Shown here piece after piece: positions 25,099 to 34,560 of a stretch of DNA of 64,000 nucleotides. This DNA is from Pyrobaculum ferrireducens (GTDB lineage: Archaea; Thermoproteota; Thermoprotei; Thermoproteales; Thermoproteaceae): assembly GCF_000234805.1 (NCBI RefSeq), contig NC_016645.1, positions 844,391 through 908,390 on the forward strand, written 5' to 3'. The notes below the pieces were generated by a model. That model did not search any database. It worked only from the letters and a program-made list of their open reading frames with translations, and had not been told where the DNA came from. Position numbers and translations under genes: made by a program. How positions within the stretch are numbered: the first letter of the stretch is position 1; each line of letters begins with the position of its first letter.

Positions 25099-26469
25099 TT
25101 AACTGGATAGTATTTTTGCTAGTATGTTGGCTACTGCGTCTGGCATCGGCAGTGTCTGTAGCACGGCGAACTGCGGCTTGCCATCGGCGAAGGTTATCTT
25201 GACTATGTTGACTTTGCGGTTGGGTAGATCGGGGGCTATTGCCTTGACGGTTTTCTGGGAGAGCCACTGTATGTTTTCTTGGCTGAGCTTGGTGAGGCCG
25301 GCGGTGGCTCTGAGGACGAAGGCGTGTATCAGCACATCGCCTTTGTAGTCTATCTGTCTGAGGACCGTGATTACGTCGTCGGTGGCTTTGGCTATGGCGT
25401 AGGCGGGCTCCTCGCCGCCGAAGGCTATGAAGACGGCGTCGGGGGCGTAGTTCTGTATCTGCGCCTTGAGGGCCTCTAGGTTGCCGGTGTAGGTGAAGAT
25501 GGCTGTGGAGTTGGCGCGGGATGTGGAGTAGGCGGCGGCGCTCAAGGCGGCGCAGTAGGGGTCGGTGGAGGTGACGACGGCCACCTTGCCGTAGCCCTGG
25601 AACAGCACGGCGCCGGCTACCCTACCTACGGCGGTTCTTAGGAAGAGGGCCTCGGCTTCTGTGTAGGGCTTCTCCGCCTTGCCGGTTGTCCTCTGGATGT
25701 ACATGACGGGGGTCAGCGCGCCGGTTGTGGCGTTGTACCTGGCGATGGTTAGGTGGGTGGCGTTTAGCAACACGACGTAGATCTGGACTGTGTTGAGCCA
25801 GGGGGCGATTCTCGTGTCGTTTTTAACTGTGGCGAACTGCTTCGTGGCGGCCCACGCCCTGGCGTGGACCACAACCGCCCCTCTGTATCCAGTCTCCGCG
25901 AGGGCGGCGAGGAAGTCTCTCGTCGCCTTGTCGGCCTCTTGCAACGGCTCCTCGCCGCCGAAGGCTAGGAACACGGCTTGGTACTGGGCGGCCTTCTCGG
26001 CGGAGGACTTGGGGTTGGTGGCGTTGTAATCCACCAAAGCCGCATTAACGTACGGCGGGAGGGCGGCCGCGGCGGCCGTGGCCAGGGCTGTGCAGAGGAG
26101 GTTGGGGTACCTCACGATGGCGACGCTCTGGAACCTCGGCAGGAAGTTGCTACCCACCGCGGAGCCGATGGCTCTCCTCAGCTCCACCTCAGAGGCTGGG
26201 ACCAGGGGCGCGGCTGTGACCGTCGCCGTGGCGGTCACGGTGGCGGTCTGAGTAGCCGTGGTGGTGGACGTGACTGTCTGGGTGGTGGTCTGGATCGCCG
26301 TGGTGGTGACTGTCTGCTGTTGAGTGGCTGTGACGGTCTGCTGGACTGTGGTGGTCACCGTCTTGGGCGGAGCCGTGGCGCCTCCTATCAACGCGCCCAC
26401 CGCGATTCCTATGATCAGCAGTATTGCTCCTAGAATTCCGGACTTCATACGATCAGTTTCGAATTCCAT
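25099..26469 (-). CDS. Exported, N-terminally anchored protein with duplicated domain
   Basis: Start at ATG 26469 (26448 also possible: MKSGILGAILLIIGIAVGAL). An N-terminal membrane helix is followed by a Thr/Val/Gln-rich linker (TVTTTV, TATVTATATV), as in crenarchaeal surface-anchored binding proteins. Then come two similar domains: FLAFGGEEPLQEADKATRDF about 90 residues into the first, and FIAFGGEEPAYAIAKATDDV in the second, each followed by Y(R/K)GxVxxHA. The halves read like a periplasmic-binding/cell-wall-binding-repeat type fold. No transporter genes are adjacent. Ligand unknown. Confidence 0.75.
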   Translation of the reverse strand: MEFETDRMKSGILGAILLIIGIAVGALIGGATAPPKTVTTTVQQTVTATQQQTVTTTAIQTTTQTVTSTTTATQTATVTATATVTAAPLVPASEVELRRAIGSAVGSNFLPRFQSVAIVRYPNLLCTALATAAAAALPPYVNAALVDYNATNPKSSAEKAAQYQAVFLAFGGEEPLQEADKATRDFLAALAETGYRGAVVVHARAWAATKQFATVKNDTRIAPWLNTVQIYVVLLNATHLTIARYNATTGALTPVMYIQRTTGKAEKPYTEAEALFLRTAVGRVAGAVLFQGYGKVAVVTSTDPYCAALSAAAYSTSRANSTAIFTYTGNLEALKAQIQNYAPDAVFIAFGGEEPAYAIAKATDDVITVLRQIDYKGDVLIHAFVLRATAGLTKLSQENIQWLSQKTVKAIAPDLPNRKVNIVKITFADGKPQFAVLQTLPMPDAVANILAKILSS

Positions 26470-26614
26470 TTTTATCAGTGGAGGAAAACAGAAAGGGAAG
26501 CGCGGGGGGCGGGTGATCGACTCCGCTGTTTTTACTTGTCGGGTTTTTGTTTGTAGTATTGGTAGTGTTTGCCGTATACACAATAGGCTTTAAATAATGT
26601 ATGTAGATAGCTTC

Positions 26615-26869
26615 ATGGAGCTGGTTATGCTGTGTCCTGTCTGCAACTCGCGTTTTAAGGAGGGGAGTTGCCCAAACGGCCACGGGGGGCCTTACCTCTC
26701 CCGCGTCTTGGTGGGGGACTGCGAGGTGAGGGATTTTGAAAGGTTTTCGTTGCTAACTGGCACCGTGCAACAGCTTGTCCTCACCTCTATAGAGGCTGGG
26801 GAGGGGCCTGGCTACCTCTACCCCCTCCTCCTTAGGCTTAGGGACTTCGGGGTGTTGGTATGCAGCTGA
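26615..26869 (+). CDS. Small zinc-ribbon-like protein
   Basis: 84 residues from ATG 26615 (MELVMLCPVCNSRF); the frame opens at 26597, but CTTTAAATAA at 26588-26597 is about 25 nt before 26615. CPVC and CPNGH provide four likely zinc ligands in the first 25 residues; the rest is helical without motif. It overlaps the methyltransferase-like gene by 10 nt, so the two are coupled. Role unknown. Confidence 0.65.
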   Translation: MELVMLCPVCNSRFKEGSCPNGHGGPYLSRVLVGDCEVRDFERFSLLTGTVQQLVLTSIEAGEGPGYLYPLLLRLRDFGVLVCS

Positions 26870-27705
26870 GTAGGTTGAGGGAGCTGTACGGGGGGCAGAG
26901 GGAGCTTCAGAAGGCTGCTCTCTGGAATCTCTGGCTGGCGGCGAAGTGGGGGAGGTCTGCCAGGGCTGTGGATAGGGTGTGGGCGGCGCTTGGGGGCCGG
27001 AGGCTGGGGAACCCCGGGGGCGGCCCGCCGGAGAGGCCGGTGAACGCATACATGGCTGAGCATGTGGAGTTTCTAGAGTCTTTTGACGGGGTTTTTGCCC
27101 AGGAGGCGGGGGGCGGGGCCGACAGGAACTCCATAGAGGTCCTCCGGGCGTCTTGGCAGTTGCAGAGCTGGCGCCTCGCCGCGGCGAGGGCGCTGGTGGA
27201 GGAGGTGCCGAGGGACTCGGCTGTGCTGGAGCCGCTGGCGGGGGACGGGGCCCTCGGCTACCAGCTGGTGGAGGAGGGCTTCGCCAAGTACGTGGGCTAC
27301 GGGCCCGACGTGGAGCTGGCGTCTAGGGTGGTGCCGGGGGCTGGGTGGCACAAGGCCCTCTCGGCGTGCGACCTGCGGACCTCCGCCGACATGGTGTTGC
27401 TTGTGGATAAGGCGGCGTGGTTTGTTGACGTTGTTAAAGAGCTGAGGTGTCTGGGGAGGGCGCTGAAGCCGGGCGGCCTCCTCCTAGTGGCTGAGCCCGA
27501 CCCGGCGCTGGCCCCCGCCTACGCCGCGGCTCTGCTCCTCATGGGGGCGCTCCACGTGTTGCCCAGGGAGCAACTGTACAAGTTCCTGAGGGCGGCTGGG
27601 TTTGTGCAGATGGGTAGGGACGTGGAGGCTGTGCCCTACGTCCTCTCCGCCTGGCGCAAGCCGGCTAGGCCCGAGCTCAGCCCCTCAGACCGCTGGATGG
27701 AGTGA
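26860..27705 (+). CDS. SAM-dependent methyltransferase-like protein
   Basis: 281 residues. After a helical N-terminal 110 residues, a Rossmann core follows: [19 protein letters not shown] (motif I with ExxxGDG), YVGYGPDVE, a VLLVDKAAW strand, and [15 protein letters not shown] (motif VI-like). That is the class I methyltransferase order. Substrate unknown. ATG 26860 overlaps the zinc-ribbon gene. The 3' end overlaps convergent trpB2 by 29 nt. Confidence 0.7.
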   Translation: MQLSRLRELYGGQRELQKAALWNLWLAAKWGRSARAVDRVWAALGGRRLGNPGGGPPERPVNAYMAEHVEFLESFDGVFAQEAGGGADRNSIEVLRASWQLQSWRLAAARALVEEVPRDSAVLEPLAGDGALGYQLVEEGFAKYVGYGPDVELASRVVPGAGWHKALSACDLRTSADMVLLVDKAAWFVDVVKELRCLGRALKPGGLLLVAEPDPALAPAYAAALLLMGALHVLPREQLYKFLRAAGFVQMGRDVEAVPYVLSAWRKPARPELSPSDRWME

Positions 27706-29050
27706 GGGCGCGGGCCCTCGCTATGTGCGCGGCGAGTTCCTCGGCTGTGGGCACGGCGTCGGCCATGGCTCCGCGGAGGTACTCTTCGTAGGCGGAGAGG
27801 TCTAGTAGGCCGTGTCCAGACATGTTGAAGAGTATCGTGACGGGGGTGCCCTCTCTCTTTGCCTTGAGGGCGAGCTCCACGGCGGCTTTTACTGCGTGTG
27901 CCGACTCGGGGGCTGGCACCACGCCCTCGGCCGCGGCGAAGAGCCTCGCGACTTCGAATACCTCCGTCTGTCTGTACGCCGCGGCCCCAACTTCGCCCTC
28001 TTCTACTAGGAGGGAGAGAGTGGGGGCGCATCCGTGGTATCTAAGGCCGCCGGCGTGTATGGGGGGTGGCTTGTAGGTGTGGCCTACTGTGTGCATCTTT
28101 ATCAACGGAGTCAAGCCGGCGGTGTCTCCGAAGTCGTAGAGGTACTCGCCCCTTGTCAAGGTGGGCACCGCGGCTGGCTCCACGGCGAGGAACTTCACGT
28201 CTTTCTCCGCCCTGCCGGCCCTCTTCTCGTAGTAGAAGGGCCAGAAGAGGCCGGAGAAGGAGCTGCCGCCTCCGCAGGCCCCCACGACGTAGTCGGGGTA
28301 GTCGCCGAAGTACCTAATCTGCTCCAGCGCCTCCAGCCCGATGACTGTCTGGTGGATGAGGACGTGGTTGAGGACTGAGCCGAGGACGTACTTGGCGCCG
28401 CTCCTCACTGCGTCCTCCACGGCCTCTGATATGGCGATGCCGAGGGAGCCGGGGTGGCTCGGATCCTCGGCTAGATACTTCCTTCCGGCCTCGGTGCGGT
28501 CGCTGGGGCTGGGCACCACCTCGGCGCCCCAGAGCTCCATGAGGACGCGGCGGTAGGGCTTCTGCATGTACGAGGCCCTCACCATGTACACCGTGGCCTT
28601 GACGCCGAAGAGAGAGGCGGCGAAGGCGACGGAGGAGCCCCACTGCCCGGCGCCGGTCTCCGTAGTCACCCTCTGGACCCCCTCTCTAGACACGTAGTAG
28701 AGCTGGGCTACCGCTGTGTTGGGCTTGTGGCTACCGGGGGGCGACACGCCCTCGAATTTGTAGTAGATGCGCGCCGGCGTCTTGAGGAGGGCTTCCAGCC
28801 TCCTCGCCCTGAGGAGGGGGGTGGGCCTCCATATTAGGTAGACATCCCGCACCTCCGTGGGTATCTGAATCCAACGGTCCTTCGAGAACTCCTGCCTCAC
28901 CAGCTCCTTGGCAAATAGGATCTCGAACTCGTGCGGCGCCACCGGCTCGCCGTTTGGCTTGAGGTAGGGGGGCAGGGGCTTGGGCAGGTCGGGGACGATG
29001 TTGTACCAGCTCCGGGGCACCATCCACTCGTACTGGGGGGCCCTGGCCAT
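27677..29050 (-). CDS. trpB2: Tryptophan synthase beta chain, TrpB2 type
   Basis: PLP enzyme condensing indole and serine. From ATG 29050 ([10 protein letters not shown]) the protein has 457 residues, the long TrpB2 form. Visible are [12 protein letters not shown], the PLP-lysine segment [16 protein letters not shown], the phosphate loop [10 protein letters not shown] and the end [12 protein letters not shown]. The frame runs further upstream, but a TATATATA box 25 nt before 29050 supports this start. No trpA or other trp genes are nearby; TrpB2 enzymes often act alone or with a distant TrpA. Confidence 0.95.
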   Translation of the reverse strand: MARAPQYEWMVPRSWYNIVPDLPKPLPPYLKPNGEPVAPHEFEILFAKELVRQEFSKDRWIQIPTEVRDVYLIWRPTPLLRARRLEALLKTPARIYYKFEGVSPPGSHKPNTAVAQLYYVSREGVQRVTTETGAGQWGSSVAFAASLFGVKATVYMVRASYMQKPYRRVLMELWGAEVVPSPSDRTEAGRKYLAEDPSHPGSLGIAISEAVEDAVRSGAKYVLGSVLNHVLIHQTVIGLEALEQIRYFGDYPDYVVGACGGGSSFSGLFWPFYYEKRAGRAEKDVKFLAVEPAAVPTLTRGEYLYDFGDTAGLTPLIKMHTVGHTYKPPPIHAGGLRYHGCAPTLSLLVEEGEVGAAAYRQTEVFEVARLFAAAEGVVPAPESAHAVKAAVELALKAKREGTPVTILFNMSGHGLLDLSAYEEYLRGAMADAVPTAEELAAHIARARALTPSSGLRG

Positions 29051-29092
29051 GCAACAAAGAAAAAACTTGTATATATAGATGGGGGCTGTGTC

Positions 29093-29707
29093 GTGTTTAG
29101 GAGCAAGAAGGAGCTCGAGCGCTTTGTGGAGGGGGTGACGGTATTTCGCCGGCCGAAGCAGAGGCTTGAGCAGTACCCCACGGACGCCCACGTCGTGGCG
29201 GCGGCTGTCTGGGATGCCTACATGAGAGGCCTCCTCGACACGGCCGTTGACCTCGGGTGCGGCACGGGGAGGTTCGCCATCGCCGCTGCGGCGATGGGGG
29301 CGCGTCTGGTGGTGTGCCTAGACGTGGATCCGGAGGCTCTGGAGGTGGCCAAGCGGGAAGCGGTGTCCCGCGGCCTCCTGGACAAGATCGACATAGTGGC
29401 GGGGGACGCGGCGAGGCCTCCTCTGAGGGGGAGGTTTAGGGTGGCGTTTCAGAACCCGCCCTTCGGCATCTGGTCCGGCCGGGGGGTTGACATCGCCTTC
29501 CTCGCCGCCGCGGCCTCGCTGGCCGAGGTGGTGTATACTATTCACAAGCTACCCACCTTGGACTACGTGAGGAGGGTTGTGGAGGGTTGGGGCCTCCGCC
29601 TGGACGTGCTGGACGTGGCTACTCTAAACATAAAGCCGGTTTTTCCCCACCACCGGAAGAGGCTTCACAAAGTCGAGGTGTTTCTGGGGGTGGTGCGGAA
29701 AGGTTAA
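29093..29707 (+). CDS. METTL5-like adenine-N6 rRNA methyltransferase
   Basis: 204 residues from GTG 29093 ([11 protein letters not shown]). [13 protein letters not shown] is the family N-terminus, [18 protein letters not shown] is motif I, LDVDPEAL binds SAM, NPPFG is the catalytic motif, and VVYTIHK follows as in archaeal/eukaryal METTL5-type enzymes that modify small-subunit rRNA. It is divergent from trpB2, with both promoters in a 43-nt gap. Specific target inferred from family. Confidence 0.85.
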   Translation: MFRSKKELERFVEGVTVFRRPKQRLEQYPTDAHVVAAAVWDAYMRGLLDTAVDLGCGTGRFAIAAAAMGARLVVCLDVDPEALEVAKREAVSRGLLDKIDIVAGDAARPPLRGRFRVAFQNPPFGIWSGRGVDIAFLAAAASLAEVVYTIHKLPTLDYVRRVVEGWGLRLDVLDVATLNIKPVFPHHRKRLHKVEVFLGVVRKG

Positions 29708-29729
29708 AAAGCGTTGGCTAGGTAGAGGC

Positions 29730-30734
29730 ATGGCTCACATACCTGTGGAGATCAGGCGGGTGAGGCCCTCCAGAAAGGCGACCGCGGCGCTGGCTTTGGC
29801 TGTGTTGGCTTTTCTGATTGTGGCAGTTTTGGTGGCTCTCTCTGTGTTTAGCCTCCCGGCGGGCGTGGTGGCTGTGGTGGTGGATCCGGTTTCGGGTACT
29901 GTGAGTAAGCCTGTGATTGGGCCGACGGTGGGGTTCAAGGCGCCGTGGGCCTACCTCATCGAGGATACCTACGCCATTGAGGTTATTGAGTTTGTGCAGA
30001 GGGAGAGGGCTTCTGGGAGGTGGACTTTCTCGGCGCCTGAGGTCTTGACAAAGGATGGGGTGGTGGTGACGGTGGAGATGGTGGTTAGGTACCGCATCGT
30101 GCCTGAGCGCTTTGACGAACTTGTGAAAAAGTTCCCCCAGGTGGACTACGACGACAAGGTTCTTGTGCCGAAGGCCCGCCAGCTTATTAGAGATGTTATT
30201 TCTAAAGTCTCGCTTGACGAGCTTATTGCAAACAGGGACGTAATTGCTAAACAAATTGAGCAACTGTACAGAGAGGCTGTGATTAACGACCCCGCCGTGG
30301 CGGGGCTGGTCGAGGTGCTGGACGTTAATGTGCAGAACTTTGTACTGCCGCAAGATATTGTGAACGCCATCAATAGAAAAATCGCCGCTCAGCAAGATGC
30401 CATCAGGGCGCAGTTCGAGAGGCAGAGGGTAGAGGAGCTGGCGCGGGCTAACTACACTCGCACAGTCTTGGCCGCAATGGCCGAGGCAAACGCAACTCTT
30501 ACCCGCGCAGTCGCCCAGGCGAGGCAGATTATGCTCTTGGCCAACGCCACGAGGACTGCCATCGAGCTGTTGATTAAGGCGTCGGGCGCCAACGCCACCG
30601 AGGCAGTCCGCCTCGCCGAGCTGTATATCTACTTATCGGGGCTGAGGGAGGTGGCGCAGACAGGCAACGTCCAGATAGTGGCTGTGTCGGGTGGGGCGGG
30701 CCAGGTGGTGCCTGTGATACCCATCGCCAGATGA
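29730..30734 (+). CDS. Band 7/SPFH (stomatin/prohibitin-like) membrane protein
   Basis: 334 residues. Basic N-terminus, one membrane helix (residues about 18-40), then an SPFH domain (AGVVAVVVDPVSG, a TKDGVVVTVEMVVRYRI segment, DVNVQNFVLPQ) and a long Ala/Glu/Arg helix likely to oligomerise. TTAAAAAG about 20-28 nt before ATG 29730. It overlaps the next gene by 4 nt. Likely membrane microdomain or protease scaffold. Confidence 0.85.
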   Translation: MAHIPVEIRRVRPSRKATAALALAVLAFLIVAVLVALSVFSLPAGVVAVVVDPVSGTVSKPVIGPTVGFKAPWAYLIEDTYAIEVIEFVQRERASGRWTFSAPEVLTKDGVVVTVEMVVRYRIVPERFDELVKKFPQVDYDDKVLVPKARQLIRDVISKVSLDELIANRDVIAKQIEQLYREAVINDPAVAGLVEVLDVNVQNFVLPQDIVNAINRKIAAQQDAIRAQFERQRVEELARANYTRTVLAAMAEANATLTRAVAQARQIMLLANATRTAIELLIKASGANATEAVRLAELYIYLSGLREVAQTGNVQIVAVSGGAGQVVPVIPIAR

Positions 30735-31069
30735 ATAGGTACCTCCTAGCCGCCATCGTCGTGGCGGCCTTCACGGCCGCTCTGTCTGTGGTATTCCCGA
30801 GGCTGGCCCCCATCGCTGTGAGGATAGGCGTCGTGGCTCTCATAATAATAGCAGGTTTTTGGGTGTATGAGTACCTAACTACGAGGCCTCCCCGGCTCGC
30901 GGGCAGGATCTTGGCTTTGTTGAGGAGCAGGGGCCCCATGACTCTGAGGGAGATTGTCCTCGAGGCGGGGGCCGACTACCAGGAGGTCGAGGAGGCTTTG
31001 AGATACCTCCTGGAGCGGGGCGTCGTGCGTAGGTATCTTAGAGACAACGTGGAGTACTACGACATATAG
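30731..31069 (+). CDS. Membrane protein with cytoplasmic winged-helix domain
   Basis: 112 residues: two hydrophobic helices in the first 50 (LLAAIVVAAFTAALSVV; IGVVALIIIAGFWVYEYL), then ILALLRSRGPMTLREIVLEAGADYQEVEEALRYLLERGVVRRY, a typical winged helix-turn-helix. Overlaps the band 7 gene by 4 nt (ATGA), so they probably work together; a membrane-tethered regulator is the simplest reading. Confidence 0.75.
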   Translation: MNRYLLAAIVVAAFTAALSVVFPRLAPIAVRIGVVALIIIAGFWVYEYLTTRPPRLAGRILALLRSRGPMTLREIVLEAGADYQEVEEALRYLLERGVVRRYLRDNVEYYDI

Positions 31070-31132
31070 CGGGCGCCTTTTACTGAGGGGCAGGGGCGTT
31101 GTATATTTATATCTCCGGGCTCTCCCCCCTCT

Positions 31133-31685
31133 GTGAAGGGGTGGGTTAAGGACCTGCTGTGGTTTGTGGGGATTGTGGCCGCCCTCCTTGTGTACTCAGC
31201 CGCCACAGGAGTCACCTGGCCCATCGCTGTGGTGTCGTCCTACTCCATGGAGCCCACGCTGAGGGTGGGCGACTTCGTCTTCCTCGCGGGGGCCACCTGC
31301 AAGTCGGTGGAGCCTGGGGACATTGTGGTGTACGTGGCTAGGAACCCCATGTGGCAAGGTAGCTGGATTATACACAGAGTTTATCAAAAAGTCGACGTGG
31401 GAGGTTGCGGCCTCGTGACGTGGGGGGACAACAACAACTTCCCCGACCAAGCCGCCGCCGGGGAGCCCCCCGGTCTCTACAAACATCATTGGCAGAGTGG
31501 CGGTGGTTGTGCCGTACGTGGGGCTGTTCCCCCTGGTGGTTAGGCCCCAGGGGGTTGGGGGAGCGGCGATGGCGACGTGGATTGGCAGGTTGCTCGTCTT
31601 CGGGGCGGCCACCTACGCCTTTTACTACTACTTCAAGTCGGCTGAGGCGGCGCCTAGGAGGAAGAAGAGGCGTAAAGCTTTATAA
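31133..31685 (+). pseudogene. Archaeal signal peptidase I with one-base frameshift
   Basis: From GTG 31133 the frame gives an N-terminal membrane helix, the catalytic Ser motif SYSMEPTLRVGD, IIHRVY and WGDNNNFPDQ, all hallmarks of archaeal (Sec11-type) signal peptidase. After GEPP the frame goes wrong. Removing one C from the six-C run 31466-31471 restores GEPPVSTNIIGRVAVVVPYVG and a C-terminal membrane helix (WIGRLLVFGAATYAFYYYF) to 31685. The enzyme normally is essential. A sequencing error in the homopolymer, a recent mutation or ribosomal slippage are all possible. TATATTTATATC lies about 25 nt upstream. Confidence 0.88.
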
Positions 31686-31700
31686 GGGTCGATATATCGG

Positions 31701-32660
31701 GTGTCTGTGAGCGCCATAGTGGCGGAGGGGCTGGTGAAGAGGTACGGCGACGTCACGGCGCTTGACGGGGTGTCTTTCGAGGTGGTTAGGGGGGAGGTGT
31801 TCGGCCTCCTTGGGCCGAACGGCGCTGGTAAGACCACGACGATTAAGATCTTGACGGGGCTCACGAAGCCGACCGCGGGGAGGGCGTATGTGGCTGGCTT
31901 CGACGTGGTGAGGGAGGCTGCTGAGGTTAAGAAGAGGGTTGGGTGGGTCGCCTCCGAGGTGATTGTAGACGACGAGCTAACAGCCTGGGAGAACTTGGAG
32001 ATTCAGGCTAGGCTGGTGGGGGTCGGGGGGTGGAGGGAGAGGGCTGCCGAGCTTTTGAAGTACTTCGGACTCCTCGAGGCGGCGGGGAGGCCTGTGGGGA
32101 AGTTCTCCACCGGCATGAGGAAGAGGCTGGAGGTGGCCATGGCCCTTCTCCACGGGCCGGAGGTTCTCTTTATGGACGAGCCGACGGTGGGGCTTGATGT
32201 GGGGGCGAGGGTTGGGCTTTGGGAGGTGGTTAGGCAGATTAATAGGGACTTCGGCGTGACGGTGCTCCTCACTACGCACTACATGGAGGAGGCGGAGGAG
32301 CTGTGCCGCAGAGTAGCCATTATCAACAGAGGGAGGGTCGTGGCGGTTGGGTCACCGGACGAGCTCAAGGCGAGGTACGGGGTCGACGTCGTGGAGCTGG
32401 AGGTGGAGGGTCCCGTGGACGCGGCGGCGCTATCGGCCTTTGGAGAGGTGGCGATTAGAGACGGCGTTGTCGTCGTGAAGACTCACGGAGCCGAGGAGAA
32501 GCTGGCGGAGATCGTCAAGGCGGTGAGCGGCGTGAAGAGCGTGAGGGTGAAGAAGGCTAGCCTCGACACCGTGTTTATAAACCTGACGGGGGCCTCTATA
32601 GAGGGGGAGCAAGTGGACGTCCGTAAGCTGTATATGAGGGTTAGGTGGGCGAGGCGATGA
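31701..32660 (+). CDS. ABC-2 type exporter, ATP-binding subunit
   Basis: 319 residues with Walker A GPNGAGKTTT, signature FSTGMRKRLEVA, Walker B VLFMDEPTVGLD, switch LLTTHYMEEAEE and a C-terminal DUF4162-like domain (ending in KKASLDTVFINLTG), the DrrA/CcmA type. GTG 31701 or GTG 31707; CTTTATAAGG lies about 25 nt upstream. ATGA overlap with the permease gene. Exported substrate unknown. Confidence 0.92.
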   Translation: MSVSAIVAEGLVKRYGDVTALDGVSFEVVRGEVFGLLGPNGAGKTTTIKILTGLTKPTAGRAYVAGFDVVREAAEVKKRVGWVASEVIVDDELTAWENLEIQARLVGVGGWRERAAELLKYFGLLEAAGRPVGKFSTGMRKRLEVAMALLHGPEVLFMDEPTVGLDVGARVGLWEVVRQINRDFGVTVLLTTHYMEEAEELCRRVAIINRGRVVAVGSPDELKARYGVDVVELEVEGPVDAAALSAFGEVAIRDGVVVVKTHGAEEKLAEIVKAVSGVKSVRVKKASLDTVFINLTGASIEGEQVDVRKLYMRVRWARR

Positions 32661-33427
32661 TTGCCCAGACGTACGCCCTGTACAAGAGGGAGGTGCTTAA
32701 GCTCTTCAGGAGTAGGTACATGTGGCTGATGCTGGTGGCCCAGCCCCTTATGTGGATTGTCTTCTTCGGCAATAGCCTCGCCGGCCTGCCCCGGGGCTTC
32801 TTGGCGCAGTACTTCGGCGTTGAGAACTACCTAGCCTACATCCTCCCCGGCATGATCTCCATCTCCATGATGACCACAGGGATGTTCGCCTCCATGAGCC
32901 TAGTCTTCGACAAGAGGGTGGGGTACCTGAAGCGGGTGTTGACCACGCCTACGCCTAAGTCCGCCGTTTTGCTCGCCAAGGCCGCCGGCGCCATGACGAG
33001 GGGTCTGCTCATGGTCCCCATAATCCTAGCCGCCGGCGCCGCCCTAGGCGTTGGCTACAGGGTAAACCCGGCCTCTCTGGCGGCGTGGCTCCTCGCCCTT
33101 GTGCTGGCCGGCGTGGGGTTCGCCTCTCTATTCACCCTCTTCACAGTAAACACCGCAGACGTCCACGCCCCCGGCGTCATCAGCAACTTCATAACCATGC
33201 CCCTCATGTTCACCTCCACAGCCCTATTCCCCCGTGAATTTTTCCCACAGTGGCTCAAGGCGATAAGCGAGGTTAATCCCCTCACATACGTCACCGAGCT
33301 GGGGAGAGACGCCCTTGTATACGGCGCACCCCCGGATCCATCAGCTCTGCTCTACACAGCGATTTTCGCCGCGGCGACCCTGTCGATGGGGGTGGCCGCG
33401 GTTGAGGCGAAGCTCACGGCGGACTAG
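32657..33427 (+). CDS. ABC-2 type exporter, permease subunit
   Basis: 256 residues from ATG 32657, six hydrophobic segments (LMLVAQPLMWIVFFGNSL; YILPGMISISMMTTGMFASM; LLMVPIILAAGAALGVGY; AWLLALVLAGVGFASLFTLF; ITMPLMFTSTALFP; AIFAAATLSMGVAA) in the DrrB/ABC-2 order, with the family NPLTYVTELGRDAL near the end. Pairs with the ATPase upstream as a two-gene exporter operon. Confidence 0.9.
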   Translation: MIAQTYALYKREVLKLFRSRYMWLMLVAQPLMWIVFFGNSLAGLPRGFLAQYFGVENYLAYILPGMISISMMTTGMFASMSLVFDKRVGYLKRVLTTPTPKSAVLLAKAAGAMTRGLLMVPIILAAGAALGVGYRVNPASLAAWLLALVLAGVGFASLFTLFTVNTADVHAPGVISNFITMPLMFTSTALFPREFFPQWLKAISEVNPLTYVTELGRDALVYGAPPDPSALLYTAIFAAATLSMGVAAVEAKLTAD

Positions 33428-33458
33428 GTGTTTAAAACTCCACATCGCCGACCCCCAC

Positions 33459-33752
33459 ATGCCTCTCAAGATTCGGGAGTTGCCGGAGGGCGTGATAGTC
33501 CCCGTGCCGGGGACGGAGGTCTTCGCCGTGAGGAGGGGAAACGAGGTACATGTCTACAGAGACGAGTGCCCACATGCGTACTGCAACTTCACCACCTCGG
33601 GCCTGGTGGAGGGGGACTACCTCATATGCACCTGCCACTGGTGTAGATTCGACTTGAGGACGGTGGCCTCGCTGACGCCGGAGCTCACAGCCGAGCCGCT
33701 GAAGAAGTTGCGCTACAGAATCGAGGGCGACGAGCTGGTCGCCGAGTTCTAG
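33459..33752 (+). CDS. Rieske-type [2Fe-2S] ferredoxin
   Basis: 97 residues from ATG 33459 with CPHAYC and CTCHWCRFDL: the C-x-H and C-x2-H pairs that bind the Rieske cluster. No membrane segment, so a soluble electron carrier or oxygenase-type ferredoxin. GTTTAAAAC at 33430-33438 fits a leaderless start. No oxygenase partner is adjacent. Confidence 0.88.
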   Translation: MPLKIRELPEGVIVPVPGTEVFAVRRGNEVHVYRDECPHAYCNFTTSGLVEGDYLICTCHWCRFDLRTVASLTPELTAEPLKKLRYRIEGDELVAEF

Positions 33753-33766
33753 CGCCGCTCCCGGGC

Positions 33767-34099
33767 CTACCTAATTTTTACCCAGTAGCTCTCGGCGTCT
33801 CTAACAACGACGCTACGCCTCCGGGCCTCTTGAAACTCCTCTGGGGTGTAGGGGAGCACCTCCACCCACTTCTCCAAGCCCAGCCTCAGCCATACCTTCG
33901 CCACGGCGTCCAGCCTGTCTAGCCACCTCAAACCTGCGAAGTCCGGCGAGACGACTATTAAATCCACGTCGCTCTCCTCTAGCCAGTCCCCCCTGGCGTA
34001 GGAGCCGAAGAGGTAGGCCTCAGCCACCCTAAAGCCGGCCTCCTCCAGCGCCTCGATAAGCCTATTTACAGTCTCTAGTATCTCCGGGGGTGCCTTCAT
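33767..34099 (-). CDS. MNT-type nucleotidyltransferase (antitoxin of HEPN-MNT pair)
   Basis: 110 residues with GSYARGDWLEESDVDLIVV, the GS...DxD active site of minimal nucleotidyltransferases. In HEPN-MNT modules this protein AMP-modifies and silences the HEPN toxin. Its start (34099) lies 38 nt inside the HEPN gene, so they are coupled. Motif residues appear intact. Confidence 0.9.
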   Translation of the reverse strand: MKAPPEILETVNRLIEALEEAGFRVAEAYLFGSYARGDWLEESDVDLIVVSPDFAGLRWLDRLDAVAKVWLRLGLEKWVEVLPYTPEEFQEARRRSVVVRDAESYWVKIR

Positions 34100-34505
34100 A
34101 CCCCAGACTCCTGAGAACCCCCTCGACCAGGGTCAATACCTCGCCGGCAGTTTCGAGAGAGCGCTCGGCGTCTCGCCTAGTTACCACCTCGTAGGGTTGC
34201 CCCGCGGCGGCGTCTGGGTACCTAGACACTATGTAGAACTTGTTCAACTCAGCGACGCCCTCCTCAAGAGAGGGGCTCAGCTCCACGCCCCTCCCCCGCC
34301 TCAGCTCCCGGTAGAGCTCCGTGAGGACGTAGGTCTTGGGGGGCTCCCGCCTGAGGGCAACTAAGTAGAGGCTCTTCAGCGCCTTCTCCACGGCTTGGTG
34401 GCAGTGGAAGGCGGCGGCGCTCCACCTCCTGGCTTCGAATAGGAGCCTCGCGGTGCAGTAGTCGTACCACGCCTCCCGAATCCAGTAGGCCGCCTCGCGC
34501 CTCAC
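34062..34505 (-). CDS. HEPN-domain protein (toxin of HEPN-MNT pair)
   Basis: 147 residues from GTG 34505; GTTAAAAAG about 25 nt upstream supports this start. Helical HEPN pattern: AAYWIREAWYDYCTARLLFEARRWSAAAFHCHQAVEKALK in outline (first 50 residues), then NKFYIVSRYPDA, the usual RYPD segment. Likely RNase toxin controlled by the downstream MNT protein. The promoter region is shared with divergent superoxide dismutase. Confidence 0.85.
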   Translation of the reverse strand: MRREAAYWIREAWYDYCTARLLFEARRWSAAAFHCHQAVEKALKSLYLVALRREPPKTYVLTELYRELRRGRGVELSPSLEEGVAELNKFYIVSRYPDAAAGQPYEVVTRRDAERSLETAGEVLTLVEGVLRSLGYEGTPGDTRDCK

Positions 34506-34560
34506 GCCTCTACCGCGCCTCTTCTTTTTAACGTTTATATTGTACAAACGGGGTGGTGCC

